Below, piece after piece: positions 8,398 to 15,331 of a stretch of DNA of 64,000 nucleotides. The notes below the pieces were generated by a model. The model was given only the letters and a program-made list of their open reading frames with translations. It searched no databases and was not told the origin of the DNA. Source of the DNA: JAENVT01 sp963720775. GTDB taxonomy: Bacteria > Actinomycetota > Acidimicrobiia > Acidimicrobiales > Ilumatobacteraceae. The position numbers were made by a program, and so were the translations under genes. Position 1 is the first letter of the stretch. Each line of letters starts with the position of its first letter. The stretch covers positions 62,001-126,000 of the forward strand of contig CAVRGR010000003.1 in NCBI GenBank assembly GCA_963720775.1, read 5' to 3'.

Positions 8398-9078
8398 CTA
8401 GCCGCTGATGAACGCCGTCACGTCGGCGCGACTGGCGAAGGCCTGCGACTCTTCGGGCGTGCAGTTGTTGGTCACCGCGGTCATCAGCTTTCCGAACTGC
8501 GTCACCTCGGTCATCGTCAGGTCCTTCATCGTCGTGCCCTTGCCGAGGTAGGTCTCGATCGCGGCGATGTCGCTCTGGCAATCCGAGGGAACCGTGCCGG
8601 CCGAGGTGGTCGAGTCGGTCAAGGATGCAAGGAAGGTGAGGAACGGAACCGTGCCGGGTGCATCTTTCGCGGCGAGATCGACGACCTGCTTGAGCTGATC
8701 GGCGTCGGAACCCGTCAGGTTGTACTTGTTGCAACCGGCTGCGGAGCTCTGAGTGTCGAATGCATCAGACTCGGTCTGGAACGACTGTCCGAGTGATTCG
8801 AAGTCGGACAGTGTCGCTGTCGTCCAGTCGACCTTGGAGACGGTCGGCTCGATCTGCTTGAGGAAGGTCGACAACAGATCGATGCACTGAGGTGGCATGT
8901 CGCCGAAGTCGGAGACCGTGATCGTGTCGTCGGAGCCGCCCGTCGTGTCGGACGCCGAGGCGTCGGCAGCAGTGGATGCGCTCGGCTTGTCGGCTGTGGT
9001 GCCGGCCGAGCCGCCGTTGCCGGAGCTCCCACAGGCCGCCAGCAATGCAAACACGACGGTAGCGATCAGCTTTTTCAT
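8398..9078 (-). CDS. Putative secreted lipoprotein, function unknown
   Basis: A 226-residue protein beginning with a classic lipoprotein signal peptide: MKKLIATVV, a hydrophobic stretch, and the lipobox LLAAC ending at Cys16. It is followed by a low-complexity Gly/Ser/Thr/Ala linker (residues 17-52) and then a helical domain of about 170 residues with four cysteines (in PPQCIDLL, AAGCNKY, PSDCQSD and NNCTPEE) that could form two disulfides. I recognise no family. It is convergent with the serine hydrolase, seven bases apart. Confidence 0.75.
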   Translation of the reverse strand: MKKLIATVVFALLAACGSSGNGGSAGTTADKPSASTAADASASDTTGGSDDTITVSDFGDMPPQCIDLLSTFLKQIEPTVSKVDWTTATLSDFESLGQSFQTESDAFDTQSSAAGCNKYNLTGSDADQLKQVVDLAAKDAPGTVPFLTFLASLTDSTTSAGTVPSDCQSDIAAIETYLGKGTTMKDLTMTEVTQFGKLMTAVTNNCTPEESQAFASRADVTAFISG

Positions 9079-9192
9079 GTCCCGGACCCTCTTTCGTTTC
9101 TAGGGACGATACCCGTTGATGTCATCCAGATACTCGGAGTGTCATGCGGCTCATCCCCTGCGGCGGGCGCCGAAATGGGCTAAGAAAACAGG

Positions 9193-10428
9193 ATGGCCAT
9201 CGAGTCGGGCGACCCGGCAACGGGAGAACTGCCCCGTGTGTCGTCGGACGACACCGGTGGCCCGCCGCGCCCTCGCCGGTTCCGACCGTTCCGGTTCACC
9301 CTGAGGTTGCTGGCCTTCGTCACGATCGTCTACCTCGGAATCTTCACGATCCTGCCGGGCGTGCGCAACGCATCTCGGCAGTTGAGCAACGTCAATCCGG
9401 CGCTGCTCGGCCTTGGGTTGTCCCTCGAGATTGCGGCTTTGTTGGCCTACACGCTGCTCACCAGAGCTGCGCTCGGCGACGAGTCCGACAAGATCTCGCG
9501 GGCGCGGCTGTTTCGCATCCAATTGAGCACCAAGGCCCTGTCGAGCATCGTGCCGGGCGGGAGCGCTGCCGGATCGGCCATGGGCTACCGCCTGATGACG
9601 CTCTCCGGCGTGAACGGACCCGATGCCGGCTTTGCGCTCGCCACGGCCGGCCTTGGCTCCGCGGTGGTGCTCAACTTGCTGTTCTGGATCGCGTTGATGG
9701 TCTCGATCCCGATTCGCGGAGTCAACCCCGGATACGCCACTGCCGCCGTTGCCGGAATCGTGCTGATGCTTCTCGCCAGCGGCATCGTGTTCGGGTTGAT
9801 GGAGGGCCAGGGTCGCGCCGAGCGCATCCTCCGCTGGGGTGCCCGGCACCTCGGACTCAGCGAAGATCGCGCTGCAGCCGGGGTGCGGCACATCGGCGCG
9901 CGTCTCGAGGATCTCGCCGGCGACCGGAGGTTGCTCGGGCGAGTCCTCGGGTGGGCAACGGCCAACTGGGTGCTCGACGCCGCCGCGTTGTGGGTGTTCC
10001 TGCGCGCGTTCGGGGCGTCGACCGACGTCGATGCGTTGATCGTTGCCTTCGGGCTCGTCAACGTCCTGGCAGTGATACCGATCACGCCTGGAGGTCTCGG
10101 CATCATCGATGGCGGCCTTCCTCTTGCTCTCGTCGGTTTCGGCCTGACGCGGGCAACTGCCCTGCTCGGCGTTGCCACCTACCGCCTCGCCCAGTTCTTC
10201 TTCCCGATCGTTCTCGGTGGAATCCTGTACGGCTCCTTGCGTGTCGGGCCGTGGAGCATCAAGCGACGGGATCGATTGCGACGGTTGCGCGACATCGCCG
10301 CCGATCCAGCGACGAACGAGCGCGCTTTCGACTTCTCGGTGCGCTTCACCCCGCGTCGCAAGGAGCTCGGAGATTCGACGCTGCCGCTGCCAGTGCCGAG
10401 CGTTGATGACGATCACGATGTCGACTAG
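9193..10428 (+). CDS. Lysylphosphatidylglycerol synthase transmembrane region / UPF0104 flippase-like membrane protein
   Basis: A 411-residue polytopic membrane protein with about eight hydrophobic segments starting near residue 35. The family hallmark IVPGGSAAGSAMGYRLM is present, and PITPGGLGIIDGGL near residue 295-310 is the second conserved glycine-rich loop. Relatives include the membrane half of MprF and AglD-type proteins; roles in lipid flipping or glycolipid transport are known in the family, but the substrate here is unknown. Fifteen bases separate it from the MaoC gene. Confidence 0.85.
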   Translation: MAIESGDPATGELPRVSSDDTGGPPRPRRFRPFRFTLRLLAFVTIVYLGIFTILPGVRNASRQLSNVNPALLGLGLSLEIAALLAYTLLTRAALGDESDKISRARLFRIQLSTKALSSIVPGGSAAGSAMGYRLMTLSGVNGPDAGFALATAGLGSAVVLNLLFWIALMVSIPIRGVNPGYATAAVAGIVLMLLASGIVFGLMEGQGRAERILRWGARHLGLSEDRAAAGVRHIGARLEDLAGDRRLLGRVLGWATANWVLDAAALWVFLRAFGASTDVDALIVAFGLVNVLAVIPITPGGLGIIDGGLPLALVGFGLTRATALLGVATYRLAQFFFPIVLGGILYGSLRVGPWSIKRRDRLRRLRDIAADPATNERAFDFSVRFTPRRKELGDSTLPLPVPSVDDDHDVD

Positions 10429-10443
10429 CTACTGTCGAGTCTC

Positions 10444-10959
10444 ATGACCTCGCACGAACGGCCCTTCGGGCGCTGCCTCGAAGACTTCGTGGTCGGCGAC
10501 GTGTACAAGCACTGGCCGGGCAAGACGATCACCGAGTACGACGACCATCTCTTCTGCATGATCACGATGAACCATCATCCGTTGCACACCAACGATTGGT
10601 TCGCAGCAGAAAGCGTGCAAGGTCGCAACGTCGTGGTCGGCAATCTCGTCTACTCCCTCGTGCTCGGCATGAGCGTGCCCGATGTGAGCGGCGCGGCTAT
10701 CGCCAACCTCGAGGTCGAGACGCTGCAGCACAAGTTCCCCACGTTCCATGGCGACACGATCCATGCCGAGACGCGCGTTCTCGATGTGCAACCGTCGAAG
10801 TCGAAACCCGATCGAGGCATCGTCACCGTCGAGAGCAAGGGCTTCAATCAGCATGGGCAGGAGGTCTGTTACTTCCGCCGCAGAGTGATGGTCTGGAAGC
10901 GCGATCAGGCGCCGCCACGTCGCCGGCCGTACGACGATGTCGACGTCTGGGCTGACTGA
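10444..10959 (+). CDS. MaoC-like hot-dog dehydratase, possible mesaconyl-CoA hydratase
   Basis: A 171-residue single hot-dog domain. The MaoC hydratase motif region reads TMNHHPLHTND, where the canonical GDxNPxH is altered: Asp is replaced by Asn and Asn by His, while the catalytic His and the Pro remain. The rest matches MaoC (VVGNLVYSLVLGMSV, FHGDTIHAETRV). In streptomycetes a short MaoC protein of this type lies with crotonyl-CoA reductase, malyl-CoA lyase and an acyl-CoA dehydrogenase, suggesting mesaconyl-CoA hydration in the ethylmalonyl-CoA route. That functional call is inference from the neighbours. Its last 23 bases overlap the start of the MutY-like gene. Confidence 0.8.
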   Translation: MTSHERPFGRCLEDFVVGDVYKHWPGKTITEYDDHLFCMITMNHHPLHTNDWFAAESVQGRNVVVGNLVYSLVLGMSVPDVSGAAIANLEVETLQHKFPTFHGDTIHAETRVLDVQPSKSKPDRGIVTVESKGFNQHGQEVCYFRRRVMVWKRDQAPPRRRPYDDVDVWAD

Positions 10960-11842
10960 CCGTCGCATCCCTGTGGAGCGTCTGTCGCCCGCGTGGGGTG
11001 TCGGCACACACTCCGACGAGGTGCTGCGGTGGGGATTGCCCCGCCTGCGCGACCTGCCGTGGCGGCGCACCCGTGACCCGTGGGCGATCCTGGTCAGCGA
11101 GGTGATGTTGCAGCAGACCCAAGCCATGCGGGTCATCCCCAGGTGGCAGCAGTTCCTGGCCACGTTCCCCACGCCCTCGGCGTGCGCCGCGGTTCCGTTG
11201 GGCGACGTCCTGCGGCTGTGGCAGGGCCTTGGCTACCCTCGGCGTGCCAGGAACCTGCATGCCGCGGCCCGGGCGATCGTCGAGCTCGGTGAGTTCCCTT
11301 CGACCCTCGACGGCTTGCTCGCACTTCCCGGTGTCGGCCAGTACACGGCACGCGCCGTGCGCGCCTTCGCCTTCGAGCTCGACAGCGCCGTCGTCGAGAC
11401 CAACATCGCCCGTGTGCTGGCCCGCATCGCCGGTCGCCGACTGACGGCCGGCGAAGCCCAACGAGCTGCCGATGCCGCGTTGCCCAGCGGCCGGTCGTGG
11501 GAGTGGAACCAGTGCCTGATGGATCTCGGTGCCGTGCTGTGCCGGCCGGCGTCGCCGAGTTGCGACAGTTGCCCATTGCTGGATGGATGCGCGTGGCATG
11601 GCCGTGACCGGGTCGACCCTGCGGTGGGCTCGGCGGGGGTCAGCGCCCGCCAGGCTCGCTTTCACGGCAGCGACCGCCAAGCCCGCGGCAAGTTGCTGAA
11701 GGCGCTCGCCGATGGACCGGTGTCGGATGATCGGTGCGCCGTCGTGATGGGTTGTGACGACGTGCGTGCGATGCGCCTGATCGGTGAGCTGGAACGTGAA
11801 GGACTGGTCGTCAGGAGCCGCTACTCGCTGCGCCTCCCGTGA
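10937..11842 (+). CDS. mutY: A/G-specific adenine glycosylase, short MutY form
   Basis: A 301-residue HhH-GPD base-excision glycosylase that removes adenine opposite 8-oxoguanine. Catalytic Glu is in SEVMLQQTQ, the helix-hairpin-helix is LPGVGQYTA, and the [4Fe-4S] loop is C-x6-C-x2-C-x5-C in the run LCRPASPSCDSCPLLDGC. The residue aligned with the catalytic Asp of MutY (usually VLDGNVxRV) is Glu here (VVETNIARV), a conservative but unusual change. The C-terminal NUDIX-like 8-oxoG domain of E. coli MutY is replaced by a short winged-helix-like tail. It overlaps the MaoC gene by 23 bases. If the ATG at 10937 is too early, a later start is possible. Confidence 0.85.
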   Translation: MSTSGLTDRRIPVERLSPAWGVGTHSDEVLRWGLPRLRDLPWRRTRDPWAILVSEVMLQQTQAMRVIPRWQQFLATFPTPSACAAVPLGDVLRLWQGLGYPRRARNLHAAARAIVELGEFPSTLDGLLALPGVGQYTARAVRAFAFELDSAVVETNIARVLARIAGRRLTAGEAQRAADAALPSGRSWEWNQCLMDLGAVLCRPASPSCDSCPLLDGCAWHGRDRVDPAVGSAGVSARQARFHGSDRQARGKLLKALADGPVSDDRCAVVMGCDDVRAMRLIGELEREGLVVRSRYSLRLP

Positions 11843-12042
11843 CTGGTCTGAACGACGAGCGCATCACGATTGTTGCGTCGAGAGCGACGACAGGGCACTC
11901 GGCGCCGGCCCGAGCTTCTGGGTGCCAACGTCGGCTACCGGCGGCCGCGCTCACGCCTGGACTCGCACCCGGATCTCGCAGACGAGCGCTTCCATCCCCG
12001 TGACCTCCGAGTCCGGGCGCCAGCCGGATGCGACAAGCAGGC

Positions 12043-12564
12043 TCACTGGGCGGTGACCGCGGCCACGATCTCTTCGAGCGCTGCGTCGGCGTAGGCGATC
12101 ATCTCGTCGTCGGTGCGATCCTGTATGGGGTGAGGAGTGAAGACGCGAGCGACGGTGGGAAAGCCGAGCGCCTGCGATTGGGCGATGGCAGCATCGACGA
12201 ACTGGGATGAGGCTACGAACACACCCGGCAAGCCGCGTGCTTCGAGATCGACGATGTCGTGCACACTGCACGACGTACAACTGCCTCAATCGGCGAGGGC
12301 CTCGATCACCAGCTCGCACTGTGTCGCGATCTCTTGACGGAGGTCGACAGGCGCCGGTTTCGCGAACGTCGGCTTCTTGTATCGCAGAACCGTCGCCCCG
12401 AGCTCGGTCAGTCGCTGGTCGAGTCGCTCGAGGAACACGTCGCCGCGCGGCTTGGAGATGTCGAGCAGGCCGATCGTCTTGCCGCGCAGGCTCGCCGGGC
12501 GTGGCAGCAGCGATCGTTGCAGGACGGTGCGTTCGTTCGTCGGATCCAGCAACAGCCTGCTCAT
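12043..12564 (-). CDS. UGSC-family selenoprotein with in-frame UGA (Sec93)
   Basis: Reading from ATG 12564 gives 92 residues ending VIEALAD, then an in-frame TGA (12286-12288), then GSCTSCSVHDIVDLE and a further 70 residues to TGA at 12043. The codon order TGA-GGC-AGT-TGT spells the diagnostic U-G-S-C redox motif; a second CxxC-like pair follows (GSCTSC). The full product would be 173 residues. A hairpin starting 11 bases after the UGA fits bacterial SECIS rules. The fold has an N-terminal beta-strand/helix segment (LRGKTIGLLDISKPRGD), consistent with a thioredoxin-like or Rossmann-like domain. It overlaps its upstream partner by ATGA. A nonsense mutation is the alternative, but chance creation of exactly UGSC with a SECIS is unlikely. 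Confidence 0.85.
12256..12274 (-). promoter_or_regulatory. Bacterial SECIS-like hairpin downstream of the UGA codon
   Basis: In the transcript the UGA is followed by 11 bases and then GUCGUGC-AGUGU-GCACGAC: a perfect 7-bp stem with a 5-base loop. The apical loop begins 19 bases after the UGA and has G at its second position. Both match the general rule for bacterial SECIS elements (loop 16-37 bases from UGA, G in the first two loop bases). Confidence 0.7.
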
Positions 12565-14009
12565 CGCACAACCCTTCTGGTGACGGGCCGGGACCCGAGG
12601 TCACCGTTGGCCCATCCGCCAATCATGGCAGAGAACAACCCCGCGCCCCCACCGGCGTGCACGAGCAGCAAACCATCGGGGCGGAACTTCCCGAGCGTTG
12701 CGTCGACCAGGTACTCGGGCACGCCTTCGGCCATGTCGAGCGCGCCGCGAATCAACTCCCGTCCAGGAATCTGGAGGCGGTCATGAAGCTCTGCCAGCAG
12801 CCGTTCCCTGTCCCATCCCGCCTCACCGAAAACGCGGGCGTGCTCGGGCCCAACCACCAATACACAGTCGTAACCGATGACGAGTTTGGGATGGTGGGCA
12901 GTGCGCAGACACGCGGCAAACGTGTTGGCCAACTGGCCGGGGTCGCGAGCCAGTTGGTCGACGATGCAGCGCGGACCTTCGCCGGCAAACGCCGTGACGG
13001 TGTCGGCGTCAGGGTCGAAGCCCCGGCTGACCGACAGCGACGTGAACGGGGAACCGACCTCGTCTTCGGCGAAGCAGAACGTGAGCTTTCCCGGGTTGCC
13101 GTGAGCGGCCCGGTCGACCCCGCCGGGTCGTCCGCCGCCGATGTTTCGTACCACCAGCTGAACCGCCCGACCGATCGTGAGGTTGGCTCGCGTGCCCTGG
13201 CCGAAGACGTTGACGCCGCTGTTGAGGCCGACGGCCCGGGTTCCCGGACCATTGCAGATCAGCACCGGGCCGACTGGCATGGTGGTGGCCAGCACACCAT
13301 GGATGTTGAACTCGTCGTTGCAGACTGCCTCCAGCGCGGCGAGCACCCAGGGCAGGTGCTCGGGTCGGCATCCGGCCATCACGGCGTTGATGGCGACCTT
13401 CTCGACTGTGACCTCCACCAGGTCGGGAGCGACGACCGCGACGACGTCGTCGGGAGCACGCGTCGTTCCTTCCAGCATCCGCAGCACACGCTCCTCGGTC
13501 GGAGGTGTCACCGGCAGACCGTCCGTCACGCCGCGATCGAACAGCACCTCCATCTCGTCGTCGAGATCGGCAAGCTCCAAGCGGCGCGAGCGCAACAGGT
13601 GTCTGCTGAACTCGGCTCGCAGCGAGTCGACGCGGTTGGGGTCGACGCTCATCGAGCCGCAGCCTGGTCGCATCAGCGGAAGGTCTTCGCCCAGCGTGGC
13701 GATGCCGCTGATCCGCTGCCAGTCGGATCGCAACCAGCCGACGGTTCGTTCGACCTCACGACCGTCGACCACGCGAATCAGCGTCGGCACCGTTTCGATC
13801 GAGTGGTGCCAACTGATCGACAGGTCTGAATCGTGGATTGGTTTCGCGCCGGCCGGAAAGGTTGGGTCGTCCTGCGTGTAGACCGTCGCGCCGAGCTCAC
13901 CGAGAAGCGGGGCGATCATCTGGCATGTTTCGCATTCTTGCTTTACGATCACCACCAGACCGTCGGGCAGAATGGGCGATTGATGGTGCCGGTTGGAGAG
14001 CTCGACCAC
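12561..14009 (-). CDS. Thioredoxin-domain protein fused to a UGSC-associated domain
   Basis: A 482-residue protein. Residues 1-110 look like a thioredoxin domain: VIVKQECETCQMIAPLL gives the CxxC redox pair, and ETVPTLIRV carries the cis-proline. A linker (RPGCGSMSVDPNR) leads to a roughly 350-residue domain opening with DGLPVTPPTEERVLRML and containing KVAINAVMAGCRPEHLP, VGPVLICNGPG and NIGGGRPGG; I know this arrangement only from genes next to UGSC proteins. The stop overlaps the selenoprotein start (ATGA), so the two proteins are co-translated; the thioredoxin domain is a natural redox partner for the selenenyl-sulfide. Biochemical role unknown. Confidence 0.75.
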   Translation of the reverse strand: MVELSNRHHQSPILPDGLVVIVKQECETCQMIAPLLGELGATVYTQDDPTFPAGAKPIHDSDLSISWHHSIETVPTLIRVVDGREVERTVGWLRSDWQRISGIATLGEDLPLMRPGCGSMSVDPNRVDSLRAEFSRHLLRSRRLELADLDDEMEVLFDRGVTDGLPVTPPTEERVLRMLEGTTRAPDDVVAVVAPDLVEVTVEKVAINAVMAGCRPEHLPWVLAALEAVCNDEFNIHGVLATTMPVGPVLICNGPGTRAVGLNSGVNVFGQGTRANLTIGRAVQLVVRNIGGGRPGGVDRAAHGNPGKLTFCFAEDEVGSPFTSLSVSRGFDPDADTVTAFAGEGPRCIVDQLARDPGQLANTFAACLRTAHHPKLVIGYDCVLVVGPEHARVFGEAGWDRERLLAELHDRLQIPGRELIRGALDMAEGVPEYLVDATLGKFRPDGLLLVHAGGGAGLFSAMIGGWANGDLGSRPVTRRVVR

Positions 14010-14107
14010 GAACGAAACCTAGCGTCGTGCGACGCACGTCACGTTGCCCGGACTTTCGGATGGCCGCGATCGGTGCATAACGTGCCGGTCTTGAGGATCA
14101 CCCAGTG

Positions 14108-14944
14108 ATGCGGGTCATGTTCCATGGCGTGCGTGGTTCGACGCCGTGCCAGAGCGACGACATTCAGCGCTATGGCGGCAACACGTCGTGCGTCTCGATC
14201 GATGCGCCAGGCCAGCAGCCGCTGCTCTTCGACATGGGCACAGGCCTCCGCTACTTCGGCAAGAAGGTGCCAACCGAGAGCCTGTTCCAGGGAAGCTGCT
14301 TGCTCAGCCACCTGCACTGGGATCACGTGCAGGGTCTTCCCTTCTTCACCCCACTGCTGCGCGAGGGCTCGAGCCTCGATGTGTATGGCCCTGCTCAGGC
14401 CGACGGGCGTTCCCTCGACGACGTCGTGTCGTTCACGATTCGTCCGCCGCTGTTTCCGGTGAGCGTCGATGAACTGCCCGGCGACGTTCGGTTCCACGAC
14501 ACGGCCGACGCCGAGTTCTTGATCGGCGGCTTCAACGTGATGTCTCGACTCATTCCGCATCTCGGGCCCACGCTCGGTTTTCGGATCGAATTCGAGGGGC
14601 GTTCCATTGCCTATCTCTCCGATCATCAGCAACCGTTCGACGGCAGTCACTCGGCGGTGCCGGGAGCGCTCGAGCTCGTCACAGGTGTCGACTTGTTGAT
14701 CCACGATTCGCAGTACACGCCGTCCGAGTTTGCTGCCAAGTCGACGTGGGGTCACTGCACCATCGAGTACGCCGTGTGGCTGGCCTGCCAGGGCAACGTC
14801 AAGCAACTGGCGCTCTTCCACCACGATCCGTCGCGGCGAGACGACGACCTCGACGACCTGTTGCGCTGCGCGGCGCGACTTGGTGCGACGCACGGTCTCG
14901 ATGTGATCGCTGCTTCGGAAGGCCTCGCTCTCGTCCTCGCGTAG
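14108..14944 (+). CDS. MBL-fold metallo-hydrolase, phosphodiesterase-like
   Basis: A 278-residue metallo-beta-lactamase-fold protein. The metal-binding motif HLHWDH is in LLSHLHWDHVQGLPFF; further ligands are H in LIPHLGPTLGF, D in YLSDHQQP, and D/H in LLIHDSQYT plus FHHDPSR. The early MFHGVRGSTP..yGGNTSC segment matches the family of cyclic-nucleotide-phosphodiesterase-like or response-regulator-linked MBL proteins. ATG 14108 or GTG 14105 may serve as start. It diverges from the thioredoxin/UGSC operon with about 95 bases between. Substrate unknown. Confidence 0.85.
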   Translation: MRVMFHGVRGSTPCQSDDIQRYGGNTSCVSIDAPGQQPLLFDMGTGLRYFGKKVPTESLFQGSCLLSHLHWDHVQGLPFFTPLLREGSSLDVYGPAQADGRSLDDVVSFTIRPPLFPVSVDELPGDVRFHDTADAEFLIGGFNVMSRLIPHLGPTLGFRIEFEGRSIAYLSDHQQPFDGSHSAVPGALELVTGVDLLIHDSQYTPSEFAAKSTWGHCTIEYAVWLACQGNVKQLALFHHDPSRRDDDLDDLLRCAARLGATHGLDVIAASEGLALVLA

Positions 14945-14953
14945 CCTGGCTGA

Positions 14954-15331
14954 GTGATCATCGCTGCCAGCCTGTTGCTCGGAGCGGTGTTCCTGCTTTC
15001 CGGAATCCTCAAGATGTCGGTGCCGGGGCAGTGGCTCGCTCAGTCGGCAGAGCTAGGTGTGCCCCGTGCTGTGGCGGTCGCGGTTCCTTTCGTCGAGTCG
15101 GTGGTCGGCGCGTTGCTCGTGGCGCAGTTCGAACGGCGAGTGGTCGCGCTCGTTGCCGCGGGTTTGCTCGTCGGCTTCACCATCCTTCTCGTGTTGCGTC
15201 TTGCCCAAGGTCGCCGCCCGCCGTGCGCGTGCTTCGGTGCGCTGTCGACGCAACCAATCGGGTGGCGCAACGTCGTGCGCAACGGGGTGCTGCTCGCCCT
15301 GGCAGCGGTTGTGGTGGGATGGGCGGGCTGA
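14954..15331 (+). CDS. MauE/DoxX-like small membrane protein
   Basis: A 125-residue protein starting at GTG, with four predicted transmembrane helices. The first reads ASLLLGAVFLLSGILKM, and VESVVGALLVA and a late CACFGALS pattern with two cysteines (CACFG) match the methylamine-utilisation MauE family (PF07291), known to help disulfide or electron-transfer steps at the membrane. Nine bases after the MBL gene; probably one transcript. Convergent with the S9 peptidase, stop to stop. Confidence 0.75.
   Translation: MIIAASLLLGAVFLLSGILKMSVPGQWLAQSAELGVPRAVAVAVPFVESVVGALLVAQFERRVVALVAAGLLVGFTILLVLRLAQGRRPPCACFGALSTQPIGWRNVVRNGVLLALAAVVVGWAG

Noticed and set aside
11843..12042. A small gene between mutY and the UGSC gene
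   Set aside because: No frame has a good ribosome site or recognisable sequence; treated as intergenic.
12043..12264. A separate short gene beginning at the GTG after the UGA
   Set aside because: It is the second half of the UGSC selenoprotein; the UGSC motif would be lost if it were separate.
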